A stretch of 64,000 nucleotides of DNA from Pseudomonas flavescens (GTDB lineage: Bacteria > Pseudomonadota > Gammaproteobacteria > Pseudomonadales > Pseudomonadaceae): contig NZ_JACBYV010000001.1 of NCBI RefSeq assembly GCF_013408425.1, forward strand, positions 2,666,001-2,730,000, in the 5' to 3' direction. A model generated the notes under the pieces. It did not search any database and was not told the origin of the DNA. It worked only from the letters and a program-made list of their open reading frames with translations. The position numbers and the translations under genes are program-made. Numbering within the stretch: the first letter of the stretch is position 1; the number at the start of each line of letters is the position of its first letter. Below are positions 38,155 to 49,839 of the stretch, in pieces.

Positions 38155-39768
38155 CTAGCCAGGATAGGCCTCGAAGCTGTCTGCCCGTGCCATCTGCCAC
38201 ATGCGCCCGTAGAACTCACCCTCGATATGCGCATTCAGTAGCGCGCCAGGCTTGAGGAATACATGCAACTGCGAGTAGAGCTTGATCTCGCTGGCCGACA
38301 TGCGCCGCACCAGATGCCGTGCTTCGAGCTGCGACGGATGGCTCAGACCTGCGGCCGCCAGCATCTCGGCGAGCCCCTTGAGGGTGTTGCGATGAAAACT
38401 GTGTACGCGCTCGGCCTTGTCAGGCACCACCAGCGCACGTTGCCGCAAAGCGTCCTAGGTCGCCACGCCGGTCGGGCACTTGTTGGTGTGGCAGCTCTGG
38501 CTCTGAATACAGCCCACCGCGAACATGAAGCCGCGGGCCGAATTCGCCCAATCGGCACCAAGCGCCAGAACGCTGGCGATGTCGAATGCACTGACGATCT
38601 TGCCGCTGGCGCCGATGCGAATCTTGTCGCGCAGACCACAGCCGACCAGGGTGTTGTGCACGAACAGCAGGCCTTCGCGCAAGGGCACGCCGATATGATC
38701 AGTGAACTCCAAAGGCGCGGCACCGGTACCGCCCTCTGCGCCGTCGATGACGATGAAGTCCGGCAGGACGCCACTCTCCAGCATGGCCTTGGCAATGCCC
38801 ATGAACTCCCAGGGATGGCCCAGGCAAAGCTTGAAGCCCACCGGCTTGCCGCCGGACAGTTCGCGCAGTTGAGCGATGAACTGCATCATCTCCAGCGGCG
38901 TGGAAAAGGCACTGTGCCGTGAGGGTGACACGCAATCCTCCCCCATGGGCACGCCACGGGTAGCGGAAATCTCTTCGGTAACCTTGTGCTTGGGCAGGAT
39001 GCCGCCATGGCCAGGCTTGGCGCCCTGGCTGAGCTTGATCTCGATCATCCGCACCTGAGGACTTTGTGCCTGGGTGGCGAAACGCTCGGGGTCGAACGCA
39101 CCGGCCGCCGTACGGCAGCCGAAATACCCGCTGCCCAGCTCCCAGACCAGATCACCGCCGTGCTCGCGGTGATAGGGGCTGATACTGCCCTCCCCGGTGT
39201 CGTGATAGAAGTTGCCGCGCTTGGCGCCCTGGTTGAGCGCACGAATGGCGTTGGCACTGAGCGAGCCAAAGCTCATCGCCGAAATATTGAATACCGACGC
39301 CTCGTAGGGCTGCCGGCATTGCGGCCCACCGATCATCACCCGGAAACCGCAAGGATCGCTGACCGTTGCCGGGCGCATGGAGTGGCTGATGAACTCATAA
39401 CCGGACTGATAGACGTTGATCAGGGTGCCGAACGGCTTGTCGGCGCCGTCGTTCTTGGCTCGCGCATAGACCAGCGAGCGCTGGGCTCGCGAAAATGGCA
39501 GCTCATCCTCGTCGGCCTCCAGCAGGTACTGGCGAATCTCGGGGCGAATGGCTTCGACCAGATAGCGGATATGGCCGAGAATCGGGTAATTACGGCGTAC
39601 CGCATGGCGCCTCTGCAGCACGTCGGTGATGCCAACCAGGCTCAGAAAAGCACCGATCAGGGTGAACATCCATAGCCATTCATGGGCGCCAACCCATGGC
39701 AGGCTGGCCAGGGTAAAGAGCACACAGAAAGCAAAAAAGGCGTAACGGTTCAACAGCGACAGGCTCAC
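38155..39768 (-). pseudogene. FMN-binding glutamate-synthase-like protein interrupted by an in-frame amber codon
   Basis: The frame from 39768 encodes two N-terminal membrane segments and then an FMN-binding glutamate synthase domain ('FNISAMSFGSLSANAIRAL', 'DGAEGGTGAAPLEF', and the Cys cluster ending 'CHTNKCPTGVAT'). A TAG at 38455-38457 stops it after 437 residues. The same frame continues for 99 more codons with the expected family C-terminus ('DALRQRALVVPDKAERVHSF'). Related proteins have Gln at the stop position, so a single CAG-to-TAG change explains it. Intact length would be about 537 residues. The truncated protein keeps the FMN/active-site core but loses the tail. It could be a recent pseudogene, a still-functional short form, or a sequencing error. 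Confidence 0.85.
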
Positions 39769-39847
39769 GGGACATCCTTATCTTGAGTAAGGTTTCCCAA
39801 GCATACACCGCTGACAGCGGATGAGCGGTCGCCGAGCCCGCATCGGT

Positions 39848-40365
39848 TCAGCGGCGGCTGGCAGCCAGGCCGAGCAGATAATCGTGCAGCGCCGGCACGG
39901 CCCGCTCGACACTGTCGCTGCAGCCGGCCCAGGAACAGGCCAGCATCAGGTTGCGCGGCAGGCCGAAATCCTCGATCAGGAAGCCCTCGGCGTCACGTCC
40001 CAGAGCGTCTCCAGGCAACCACTCACGCATGCTGCCCTGGGCCTGAAAGTAGGCCCAGACGGGCTTGCCGAGGGCTACCGCTGCACCGATTTCGAAGGCC
40101 GTCCCGGAGTCAGGCTCGAAGCCTCTGAACAGGTTCAGGTTGGCCAGCACGGCATCCGCCTCGCGGATCATCGCCAGGTTCAACCGATATATCTGCGCCG
40201 CGCATTCGGCTGGCGCGAGATCGGCCGCGACCTCGTTATCGAATGGATAGAGGCCCTGCATGCCTTGCTCACGGCACAGACGCTTCAGGTATTCGCCATG
40301 CTCGACCGCATCGCGCCTGAACACGTCGAAACCGGCCAGGTAGATACGCGGTTTGCCAACTCCAC

Positions 40366-40369
<4 letters not shown>
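39848..40369 (-). CDS. Nucleoside 2-deoxyribosyltransferase-like protein
   Basis: The 173-residue product has the family's N-terminal strand '[17 protein letters not shown]', a mid-protein '[20 protein letters not shown]' and the conserved '[21 protein letters not shown]' containing the nucleophilic Glu. Such enzymes exchange or hydrolyse the base of deoxynucleosides, or clear modified nucleotides. It overlaps the uvrB stop by 4 bp, so it is probably translated with uvrB and could serve nucleotide-pool hygiene. The link to repair is inferred from position only. Confidence 0.87.
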
Positions 40370-42381
<2,012 letters not shown>

Positions 42382-42568
42382 AAATACCTCAAAAGGCTGT
42401 GACGCCGCGAAAGAGCTGGCGTCATACCTGGTGTACGCTGTCGCGACACAGAATATGGGCCGCTATACTAACGGCCCGCTTGCGCAACCCCTAGTCTCAG
42501 TTGCCGGGGTTGCTCTAAGAACGTAAATCGGTTTCTAAACCCACCCTCACTACAGAGCTGCCGCCCTC

Positions 42569-43765
42569 ATGAGTCTGTTCTCCGCCGTCGAAATGGCTCC
42601 GCGCGATCCTATCCTGGGCCTCAACGAAGCATTCAACGCCGATACACGCACGGACAAGGTCAACCTTGGCGTGGGTGTCTACACCAACGAAGAAGGTCGC
42701 ATTCCCCTGCTGCGTGCCGTGATCGAAGCGGAAACCGCATTGACCGCCGCCCACGCACCCCGTGGCTACCTGCCGATCGAAGGCATCGCTGCCTACGACA
42801 AGGCCGTGCAGAAACTGCTGCTGGGCAACGACTCGCCACTGATCCAGCAAGGCCGCGTGATCACTACCCAGGCCATCGGCGGCACCGGCGCTCTGAAAAC
42901 CGGCGCTGATTTTCTCAAGCGCCTGCTCCCCGACGCGACCGTCGCCATCAGCGACCCGAGCTGGGAAAACCACCGCGCGCTGTTCGAAACCGCTGGTTTC
43001 CCAGTGCGCAACTACCGCTATTACGATGCCTTCAGCAATGGCGTCAACCGTGGCGGCCTGCTCGAAGACCTGAAGAACCTGCCGGCTCGCTCCATCGTCG
43101 TCCTGCATGCTTGCTGCCACAACCCTACCGGTGTCGATCTGACGCCCGAAGACTGGCAAGCGGTGCTGGAAATCGTGCGCGAGCGTGAACATGTGCCCTT
43201 CCTCGATATCGCCTATCAGGGTTTCGGCGACGGTATTGAAGAAGACGCCGCCGCGGTGCGTTTGTTCGCCCAATCTGGCCTGACCTTCTTCATCTCCAGC
43301 TCGTTCTCCAAATCATTCTCGCTGTACGGCGAGCGTGTCGGCGCCCTGACCATCGTCACCGGCGACCAGGAAGAGACCGGCCGCGTGCTGTCGCAGGTCA
43401 AACGCGTGATCCGCACCAACTACTCCAACCCGCCGACCCATGGCGCCAGCGTAGTCGCTGCCGTACTCAACAGCCCTGAGCTGCGCGTGATGTGGGAAAC
43501 CGAACTGGGTGAAATGCGCGATCGCATCCGCACCATGCGCCTGGCCATGGTGGAGCAACTCGCTGCCCTGAACGCCAAGCGCGACTTCAGCTTCGTCGCC
43601 GAACAGCGTGGCATGTTCTCCTACTCGGGGCTGACCACCGAACAGGTCGAGCGCCTGCGTAGCGAGTTCGGCATCTACGCCGTGGGCACCGGCCGCATCT
43701 GCGTGGCCGCACTGAACACCCGCAACCTGCCAGTCGTCACCAAGGCCATCGCCGAAGTGCTTTGA
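42569..43765 (+). CDS. tyrB: Aromatic/aspartate amino-acid aminotransferase
   Basis: The 398-residue class I PLP aminotransferase has 'RGYLPIEGI' near residue 68, 'HACCHNPTGVDLT' near 180 and the PLP Lys248 in 'SSSFSKSFSLYGERVG'. These are AspC/TyrB subgroup marks, so it transaminates aspartate, phenylalanine and tyrosine. In P. aeruginosa the equivalent gene lies next to uvrB and tRNA-Asn and flanks the O-antigen cluster; here tRNA-Asn follows at 43833. Confidence 0.94.
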   Translation: MSLFSAVEMAPRDPILGLNEAFNADTRTDKVNLGVGVYTNEEGRIPLLRAVIEAETALTAAHAPRGYLPIEGIAAYDKAVQKLLLGNDSPLIQQGRVITTQAIGGTGALKTGADFLKRLLPDATVAISDPSWENHRALFETAGFPVRNYRYYDAFSNGVNRGGLLEDLKNLPARSIVVLHACCHNPTGVDLTPEDWQAVLEIVREREHVPFLDIAYQGFGDGIEEDAAAVRLFAQSGLTFFISSSFSKSFSLYGERVGALTIVTGDQEETGRVLSQVKRVIRTNYSNPPTHGASVVAAVLNSPELRVMWETELGEMRDRIRTMRLAMVEQLAALNAKRDFSFVAEQRGMFSYSGLTTEQVERLRSEFGIYAVGTGRICVAALNTRNLPVVTKAIAEVL

Positions 43766-43792
43766 GTGGCTGGAGGGGAAGCAGGCAGATGC

Positions 43793-43820
43793 TTGACTTC
43801 CCCTTCGTAATCAGTAGGAT
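43793..43820 (+). promoter_or_regulatory. Sigma-70 promoter of tRNA-Asn
   Basis: TTGACT (43793-43798), a 16-nt spacer and TAGGAT (43815-43820) end 12 bp before the tRNA 5' end, so the transcript would start only a few bases upstream of the mature end. Confidence 0.75.
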
Positions 43821-43832
43821 ACGCGTCGTTGT

Positions 43833-43908
43833 TCCGCGATAGCTCAGTCGGTAGAGCAAATGACTGTTAATCATTGGGTCCCTGGTTCGAGTCCAGGTCG
43901 CGGAGCCA
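43833..43908 (+). tRNA. tRNA-Asn (GTT)
   Basis: The 76-nt gene has acceptor TCCGCGA/TCGCGGA, anticodon GTT in CTGTTAA, T-arm GGTTCGAGTC and an encoded CCA. Confidence 0.97.
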
Positions 43909-43916
43909 AATTCAAG

Positions 43917-43943
43917 AAACCCGGCCAATCGGCCGGGTTTTTT
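43917..43943 (+). terminator. Rho-independent terminator of tRNA-Asn
   Basis: The hairpin AAACCCGGCC-AATC-GGCCGGGTTT is followed by three more T residues and lies 8 bp after the tRNA CCA end. Confidence 0.9.
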
Positions 43944-43993
43944 ATTGCCTGCGACTTCTCCCAGGGACTGCATCCCAGGCTATTCGCTTCGCT

Positions 43994-44473
43994 CACTCCC
44001 ACGGTGCCGCGCTGAAGCGCGTTCAAACGTAGGGTGGGCTTCAGCCCACCCATACCGCCAAGCGCGAGGAGCGACCTGATAATTCGTTCACGCCACGGAC
44101 AAGCTGGCGATAGCGGATATTCGATGTGGTGGGCTAAAGCCCACTCTACTGCACTCACTCCCACGGGGCCGCGCTGAAGCGCGTTCAAACGTAGGGTGGG
44201 CTTCAGCCCACCAATATCGCCAAGCGCGAGGAGCGACCTGATAATTCGTTCACGCCACGGACAAGCTGGCGACAGCGGATATTCGATTTGGTGGGCTAAA
44301 GCCCACCCTACTGCACTCACTCCGACGGGGCCGCGCTGAAGCGCGTTCAAACGTAGGGTGGGCTTCAGCCCACCCATACCGCCAAGCGCGAGGAGCGACC
44401 TGATGATTCGTTCACGCCACGGACAAGCTGGCGATAGCGGATATTCGATGTGGTGGGCTAAAGCCCACCCTAC
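43994..44473. repeat. Three tandem 162-bp repeats containing REP-like palindromes
   Basis: Units begin at 43994, 44156 and 44318, exactly 162 bp apart and differing at only a few bases. Each contains 'GTAGGGTGGGCTTCAGCCCACC' (first at 44029-44050) and, about 80 bp later, 'TGGTGGGCTAAAGCCCAC' (first near 44127-44144). These are two related palindromes that could pair within or between units. A GCGCTGAAGCGC palindrome and the segment 'CGTTCACGCCAC' also repeat. The third unit decays after 44473. Because 162 is divisible by three, an open frame runs through on the minus strand (44548-43871) as a 54-residue repeat. It ends inside the antisense of tRNA-Asn and is not believed to be a gene. Confidence 0.92.
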
Positions 44474-44586
44474 AGCGGGGGTACCGACGCCTGGTTTGGT
44501 GGTGTAGCTGGCGCGTAACCCACCATACGATAGCTGCCTAGAACGCATGCAGGACTACGGCACGCTTTCAGAGCGCTTGCTCGCGC

Positions 44587-45996
44587 TCAGCTCGCGTAGA
44601 GATAGGCCTCGACATCCATACCGGCGTCACGCATCTGCGCAAGCTTGTAGCGCAACGTGCGGGGGCTGATGCCGAGGCGCTCCGCGGCTTCCTTGCGGCG
44701 GCCTCGCTCGGCGCGCAGGATGTCGATGATCACCTGATACTCACGGCGGCGCAGATCCTCACCCAGCGCCCCATCCGCCACGACAGGCTCAGGCGCAGAT
44801 GGCGCTGCCATGCTCTGCACCACAGCCAACTGCGGCTGGGCGACCTGGGGCGGCTGAGCGAAGCCGATCGGCGCGGTCAGGCACAGGTCGTGAGGCTCGA
44901 TGACGCCATTTTGCTGAAGAATGACCGCACGCTGGATGGCGTTGTCCAGCTCACGCACATTACCCGGCCAGGGATGGCTGGTCAGGCAGGCGACCGCCTG
45001 AGCGGAGAGGCGCAGCGGCGCCAGATTCATCTTGCCGACGTACTTGGCCAGCAGTCGCTCCGCCAGGGGCAGGATATCCGCCGGACGCTCACGCAGTGGT
45101 CGCCAGGCCAGTGGAAATACCGAGAGGCGGTAGAACAGATCCTCACGGAACCGCCCTGCCGCGACCTCAGCAGCCAAGTCACGGTTGCTGGTAGCAAGCA
45201 CCCGAATATCCAGACTGATCGGCTTGCGCGCCCCGACCCGCTCGACCTCGCGCTCTTGCAGCACACGCAGTAGCTTGGCCTGCAGGGCGAGCGGCATCTC
45301 GGAGATCTCATCGAGCAGGATAGTGCCGCCCTCGGCCAGTTCGAACTTGCCCGGCGCACTGGCAACGGCTCCCGTGAACGCGCCCTTCTCGTGACCGAAC
45401 AGGGTGGCTTCGAGCATGTTGTCCGGAATCGCTGCACAATTGATGGCCACGAACGGTCCAGCCGCGCGCGGCGACTGTTGATGGAGATAACGGGCCAGCA
45501 CTTCCTTGCCGGTACCGGACTCCCCCGTGATCAGCACGGTGGAATCGCTACGTGCCACCCGCGCAGCCAGCTCCAGCAATTGCAGGCTGGCTGGTTCACG
45601 CGCCACGGGCCCGTCTTGCTCCAGCCCACCCGCACGGCCCAAGGCATGCCGTGCGACCAGCGCCAGCAGCACCTTGGGCTCGAAGGGTTTGACCAGGTAA
45701 TCGGCCGCACCGCGGCGTATCGCCTCGACCGCACGCTCCACAGCCGCGAACGCCGTCATCAACAGAACCGGCAATTGAGGCTGGCGCTCACGAATCTCAG
45801 CCAGCAGCCGATGGCCGTCCATGCCCGGCATGTTCACGTCGCTGATCACCAATCCGAAGGGTTCCTCGGCGATGGCAACCAGCGCCGCTTCGGCGCAGTC
45901 GACCGCTCGATAGTCATAGCCACCCAGCTCCAGGGTATCGGCCAGGGCCTCGCGCAGCGCGCGGTCGTCTTCAACCAGCAGGACTTTGGCAGCCAT
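44587..45996 (-). CDS. fleR: Flagellar sigma-54 response regulator FleR
   Basis: The 469-residue product has a receiver domain with phospho-acceptor Asp53 ('[13 protein letters not shown]'), an AAA+ domain with Walker A 'GESGTGKE' and the sigma-54 contact loop 'GAFTGA', and a Fis-type HTH at the C-terminus ('[16 protein letters not shown]'). Phosphorylated by FleS, it activates sigma-54 promoters of the middle flagellar genes. Its ATG (45996) lies 2 bp after the fleS stop. It is the last flagellar gene on this side; fliE, which follows fleR in P. aeruginosa, is absent from the adjacent DNA. Confidence 0.95.
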   Translation of the reverse strand: MAAKVLLVEDDRALREALADTLELGGYDYRAVDCAEAALVAIAEEPFGLVISDVNMPGMDGHRLLAEIRERQPQLPVLLMTAFAAVERAVEAIRRGAADYLVKPFEPKVLLALVARHALGRAGGLEQDGPVAREPASLQLLELAARVARSDSTVLITGESGTGKEVLARYLHQQSPRAAGPFVAINCAAIPDNMLEATLFGHEKGAFTGAVASAPGKFELAEGGTILLDEISEMPLALQAKLLRVLQEREVERVGARKPISLDIRVLATSNRDLAAEVAAGRFREDLFYRLSVFPLAWRPLRERPADILPLAERLLAKYVGKMNLAPLRLSAQAVACLTSHPWPGNVRELDNAIQRAVILQQNGVIEPHDLCLTAPIGFAQPPQVAQPQLAVVQSMAAPSAPEPVVADGALGEDLRRREYQVIIDILRAERGRRKEAAERLGISPRTLRYKLAQMRDAGMDVEAYLYAS

Positions 45997-45998
45997 GG

Positions 45999-47204
45999 TC
46001 ACTCCTGAATCGTGGGATGCGCTGACTTGATCAGCGGCAAAATCAACAAGGCACAGGTACCACGCCCTGGCCGCGAACGCAGTTGCAGCTCACCCTGGTG
46101 AGCTCTGGCAACGGCCTTGACCACTGCCAGCCCAAGGCCGGTTCCGGTGGTTTTGGTGGTGAAGAACGGTTCGCCCAGACGCGCCAGGGTTGCAGCGTCG
46201 ATACCGGGCCCGTTGTCACTGATGCACAAGCGCAAGGTGTCGCCACGCACATAGGCATGAACCTTGAGGCGCGCGCCCTGCCCCGCCGCCTGAATGGCGT
46301 TTTCCACCAGATTGAGCAGCGTGCCGACCAACGTGTCGCGGTTACACAACAGCTCGCCGCGCCAGGCGTCGCACTGCCAGCGCACGTCCACACCCTGCAC
46401 CAGCGACTCGCCTGAGCGCCTGAACGCATCGAACAGCTGGCCCGGGGACAGACGATCCGACAGCGGCAGCTCACCACGGGCAAACACCAGCATGTCGCGC
46501 ACCTGATGCTCCAATTCGTGCAGCCGGTCTTTCAGGCGACCTGCGAAACGCTGCTGCTGCTCCACCGGCAACACCTGATCGGTCAGGTGACTGGCGTATA
46601 GCAGCGCGGCGGACAACGGCGTACGCACCTGATGCGCCAGGGAGGCAACCATGCGCCCGAGGGCGCTCAGGCGTTCGTGGCGAGATAACTGATCCTGCAG
46701 ACGACGGGTTTCCGTCAGGTCGGTAAGCAGGACCAGTTGCCCTGGTTCGCCCTGCAGCGAGCGCGTGGATATCGACAGACGCCGGCCATCGGTCAGCGAG
46801 ATCTCATGACCATCGTCCTGTCGAGGCGCAAAACGCTGCGCGATCACTTCACGCCAGAGCCTGCCGAGCAGCGGCTCACCGAGCATGTCACGGGCAACGG
46901 GATTGGCCTCACGCACGACGCCGTGGCCATCGATCACCACCACGCCTCCGGGCAGCAGATCCAGCAGACTTTGCAGGCGATGAGCGAGGCGCTCTTTCTC
47001 GTTCAACTCCTGAACGCGCTGCTCACTGACCTGGGCCAGTTGACCAGTCAGTTCATTGACGCGATTTTCCAGAAGGCTGTAAGAGCTGCCAAGCCGACTC
47101 GACATCTGCTCGAACAAGGCCAGCGACTGCTCCAGATCCCCACGTTCCGCCCGCGCGGGCGCCGTGGGTTCGATCTGGGCATGTAGATGCGGGCTTGGTT
47201 TCAT
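45999..47204 (-). CDS. fleS: Flagellar sensor histidine kinase FleS
   Basis: The 401-residue kinase without membrane helices has an N-terminal helical region, a PAS domain near residues 85-165, the His-containing dimerisation box 'GRMVASLAHQVRTPLSAAL' near residue 190, and an ATPase domain with N ('LLNLVENAIQAA'), G1 ('DNGPGID') and G2 ('TGLGLAVVKAV') boxes. It phosphorylates FleR. It is separated from fleQ by a 223-bp gap that contains a long AT-rich palindrome. Confidence 0.95.
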   Translation of the reverse strand: MKPSPHLHAQIEPTAPARAERGDLEQSLALFEQMSSRLGSSYSLLENRVNELTGQLAQVSEQRVQELNEKERLAHRLQSLLDLLPGGVVVIDGHGVVREANPVARDMLGEPLLGRLWREVIAQRFAPRQDDGHEISLTDGRRLSISTRSLQGEPGQLVLLTDLTETRRLQDQLSRHERLSALGRMVASLAHQVRTPLSAALLYASHLTDQVLPVEQQQRFAGRLKDRLHELEHQVRDMLVFARGELPLSDRLSPGQLFDAFRRSGESLVQGVDVRWQCDAWRGELLCNRDTLVGTLLNLVENAIQAAGQGARLKVHAYVRGDTLRLCISDNGPGIDAATLARLGEPFFTTKTTGTGLGLAVVKAVARAHQGELQLRSRPGRGTCALLILPLIKSAHPTIQE

Positions 47205-47267
47205 TGCGCTCTCTCGCGTGGCGAGCCGTCATGGAACGGTCAGTTGCCAAGGAGATAGCAATACTCA

Positions 47268-47299
47268 TGCCTGAAAATAAAATCCTTTATTTTCAGGCA
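47268..47299. repeat. Perfect AT-rich inverted repeat between fleQ and fleS
   Basis: Arms TGCCTGAAAATAAA / TTTATTTTCAGGCA (14 bp each, perfect) flank an ATCC loop. It lies 64 bp upstream of fleS and 128 bp downstream of fleQ on the minus strand. It could be a weak terminator/attenuator or a binding site for a dimeric regulator. It does not resemble an ordinary GC-stem terminator. Confidence 0.8.
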
Positions 47300-47427
47300 G
47301 ATAGGGATTCATTGAGCGGGGCGCCGTCAATCGACTGACTGACAGGTGGTCCATTCTTGCACTGCCAGGAATCTGGCACAGAGGCGGCAGCAGATCGCTG
47401 AGCCGCCATCTCGCTTCGGCCAGCGAC

Positions 47428-48900
47428 CTACTCGTCGCCGGCCTCGTCCTCGCGCCGGCTCATGCCGTACTTGCGCATCTTCTCCACCAGGGTGGTACGA
47501 CGAATGCGCAGCCGCTCGGCAGCACGCGCCACGATCCCGCCAGCGTCATCCAGCGCCTGCTGAATAAGACCCTGCTCCAGATTACCGAGGTAATCCTTCA
47601 GGTCCAGCCCCTCGGCAGGCAGCATGGCCGACGACCCCAGGCTTGGCGAAGCGGAGGTCAATACCGCACGCTCATCGAGCTCCTCGCGCAGGCTGGCCGC
47701 CATTTGCTCGTCTTCATCATCCACATGGCGGAATTTCTTCGGCAGCTCGCCAACGCCGATGACCCCATAGGGGTGCATGATCGCCATGCGCTCGACCAGG
47801 TTGGCCAGCTCACGGACGTTGCCCGCCCAGTCATGTCGGCAGAGCGACATGATCGCTGCCGAATTGAATCGAATGGAGCCGCGCTTCTCGTGCTCCATGC
47901 GCGAAATCAATTCGTTCATCAGCAACGGAATATCTTCGATGCGCTCACGCAACGGCGCCATCTCGATGGGGAACACGTTGAGACGGTAATACAGATCCTC
48001 ACGGAAACTGCCACCCTCGATCATGTTCTCGAGGTTCTTGTGCGTCGCGGCGATGATTCGTACATCGGCATTCTGGGTCTTGTTGCTGCCCACACGCTCG
48101 AAGGTGCGCTCCTGCAACACACGCAGCAACTTGACCTGCATGGGCAGCGGCATGTCGCCAATCTCGTCGAGAAACAGCGTACCGCCATTGGCCAGCTCGA
48201 AACGCCCGGCACGGCTGGTGATTGCGCCGGTGAAGGCCCCCTTCTCATGGCCGAACAATTCACTTTCCAGCAATTCCGCGGGAATCGCGCCGCAGTTCAC
48301 TGGCACGAAGGGCGCTTCACGGCGCTTGGAATGGTAATGCAGGTTGCGCGCAACCACTTCCTTGCCGGTGCCCGACTCGCCGAGGATCAGCACGCTGGCT
48401 TCGGTATCGGCCACCTGCTGCATCATCTGCCGCACCTGCTGAATGGCCCGACTGGTGCCTACGAGGCTGCGAAACAGGTTCGGCTCGCGCTGCCGACCAC
48501 GCTCGCGAGCCTGGTCGTACATTTCGCGGTACACCTGGGTACGGTGCAGAGAATCCAGCAGCTTGTTGTAGCTGGGCGGCATTTCCAGCGTGGCGAGCAC
48601 GCGACGGCGAAACTCTTCCGGCCATTCGGTGATGGCATGCTCGTCGATCAGCAGCACAGGGAGAAACTCATCCCATGCAGCGAACTGCTTGAGCAGGTCC
48701 AGGGCTCCACCCTTGAGACGGACCTCGCCGAGCAATACGCCAAGCACGACTCTGCTGGATTCCAACTGATCGGCCATCTCGCGCCAATCGCCACTGCCGC
48801 AGGCCAGATGATCCTCGCCGAGAAAATTGAGGATCACCGATACATCACGGCGTCGCTCGAGGTTGTCATCAATCAGCAGGAGTTTGGTTTCACGCCACAT
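47428..48900 (-). CDS. fleQ: Flagellar master regulator FleQ
   Basis: The 490-residue enhancer-binding protein has an atypical receiver-like N-terminal domain (about 1-125), an AAA+ domain with Walker A 'GESGTGKE' and the 'GAFTGA' loop, and a C-terminal Fis HTH ('[16 protein letters not shown]'). FleQ starts the flagellar cascade with sigma-54 and, as a c-di-GMP receptor, represses or activates exopolysaccharide genes. The start at 48900 ([13 protein letters not shown]) matches the family; an in-frame start 30 bp upstream is less likely. It lies between fliT and fleS, as expected. Confidence 0.96.
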   Translation of the reverse strand: MWRETKLLLIDDNLERRRDVSVILNFLGEDHLACGSGDWREMADQLESSRVVLGVLLGEVRLKGGALDLLKQFAAWDEFLPVLLIDEHAITEWPEEFRRRVLATLEMPPSYNKLLDSLHRTQVYREMYDQARERGRQREPNLFRSLVGTSRAIQQVRQMMQQVADTEASVLILGESGTGKEVVARNLHYHSKRREAPFVPVNCGAIPAELLESELFGHEKGAFTGAITSRAGRFELANGGTLFLDEIGDMPLPMQVKLLRVLQERTFERVGSNKTQNADVRIIAATHKNLENMIEGGSFREDLYYRLNVFPIEMAPLRERIEDIPLLMNELISRMEHEKRGSIRFNSAAIMSLCRHDWAGNVRELANLVERMAIMHPYGVIGVGELPKKFRHVDDEDEQMAASLREELDERAVLTSASPSLGSSAMLPAEGLDLKDYLGNLEQGLIQQALDDAGGIVARAAERLRIRRTTLVEKMRKYGMSRREDEAGDE

Positions 48901-48962
48901 AGTTGGTCTGGCCCAGAAAGAAAAAGCCACCTAACGCCTTTTAGCGCCAGCATTTGGCCAGC

Positions 48963-48991
48963 AGTTAAGACAATTATTGGCGCTTAGTCAA
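48963..48991 (-). promoter_or_regulatory. Candidate sigma-70 promoter of fleQ
   Basis: On the minus strand, TTGACT (48986-48991), a 17-nt spacer and TTAACT (48963-48968) lie about 65 bp upstream of the fleQ start in an AT-rich stretch. The -10 box is a moderate match. fleQ is known to be expressed by the housekeeping sigma factor in P. aeruginosa, which agrees. Confidence 0.42.
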
Positions 48992-49135
48992 TTTTATGGC
49001 GTGTTTTTTTGTTAACTAAAAAATTGGCGGGGTGATATTTCGCGACAGCTGGTGGATTCATCCCGGTGCAGGGGTGAAGTCATGCGATGACGGGCAAGGC
49101 GCGGACCGCCTCGGCCCATGATCTGATTAGGCAGA

Positions 49136-49432
49136 TCAGCCGAACAGCTGATAGACCTTAGCGCCTTGTTGCGATTGATTCAATTGAATCAACTCACCGG
49201 CCAGCCGCTGACGTTCGACCTGACAGGCACTCACCAGATCCTTGTACAGATCCAACAGTTCCTGCATACGAGCGCGCAGGGCGCCGTCGTCATCCGCGGC
49301 ATCGACCATTGCCTCTTCAACAGCCTGGCGGCACTGCAGGTCCAGTTCACCGATGGCAGCCCAGTCCTGGGTGGACAACGCCTGACGCATGGCGCTACCG
49401 GTGCTCTGCAAGCGCTGAACAGATGTATTCAC
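49136..49432 (-). CDS. fliT: FliT-like flagellar chaperone
   Basis: The 98-residue, mostly helical product ('MRQALSTQDWAAIGELDLQC' region and 'LLDLYKDLVSACQVERQRL') matches the small FliT-type export chaperones that bind the filament cap FliD. The GTG at 49432 is preceded by a strong AAAGGAG site. A longer GTG frame from 49462 would overlap fliS by 4 bp and is less likely. Family identity is based on size, helical pattern and position after fliS. Confidence 0.78.
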   Translation of the reverse strand: MNTSVQRLQSTGSAMRQALSTQDWAAIGELDLQCRQAVEEAMVDAADDDGALRARMQELLDLYKDLVSACQVERQRLAGELIQLNQSQQGAKVYQLFG

Positions 49433-49458
49433 GGGGATGCTCCTTTCACGCGTGCCTG

Positions 49459-49839
49459 TCACTGGGCGATTGCGTCCCAGCCGGTTTTTACATTACGCAG
49501 CAGACCGGCAACTTCATCGAGCGGCTCGACGCTGTTCTTCAGATTAGCTTCGAGCAAACGACGGGTCATGTAGTCGTACAGGTTATCCAGATTCTCGGCC
49601 AGTTCGCCACCCTGCTCCAGGTTCAGACCAGCACGCAGGCCACCGATGATGCCAATGGCTTTGCCGATCAGTTCACCCTTCATCGCGAACTGCTCACGCT
49701 CCATGGCACCACGCGCCTGAGCCAGACGAGTCAGGCCACCTTCCATCAACATCTGGATCAGACGATGCGGACTGGCATCGACGGCCTGAGCCTGAGTGTT
49801 GACGTTTTGATACTGACGCATAGCGGCCATGGCGTTCAT
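49459..49839 (-). CDS. fliS: Flagellin export chaperone FliS (copy 1)
   Basis: The 126-residue chaperone prevents premature flagellin polymerisation by binding the C-terminal helices of FliC. It has the family start 'AAMRQYQNVNTQAQAVDASP', 'HRLIQMLMEGGLTRLAQA' and '[20 protein letters not shown]'. A second fliS-like gene lies 245 bp upstream. Confidence 0.94.
   Translation of the reverse strand: MNAMAAMRQYQNVNTQAQAVDASPHRLIQMLMEGGLTRLAQARGAMEREQFAMKGELIGKAIGIIGGLRAGLNLEQGGELAENLDNLYDYMTRRLLEANLKNSVEPLDEVAGLLRNVKTGWDAIAQ

Noticed and set aside
42382..42568. Possible LexA (SOS) box in the uvrB-tyrB gap, around CTGTCGCGACAC near 42437-42450
   Set aside because: The CTG...CAG spacing is too short for the 16-bp CTGT-N8-ACAG consensus.
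43994..44473. CRISPR-like array
   Set aside because: Units are 162 bp, directly adjacent and lack unique spacers; no cas genes are present in the window.
43871..44548. Minus-strand open frame with three 54-residue repeats
   Set aside because: It is produced by the 162-bp repeat period and ends in antisense tRNA-Asn; no ribosome-binding site or family features were seen.
47205..47427. Sigma-54 promoter for fleSR
   Set aside because: Several TGGCA motifs occur, but none has GC at the correct 10-bp spacing to form a -24/-12 pair.
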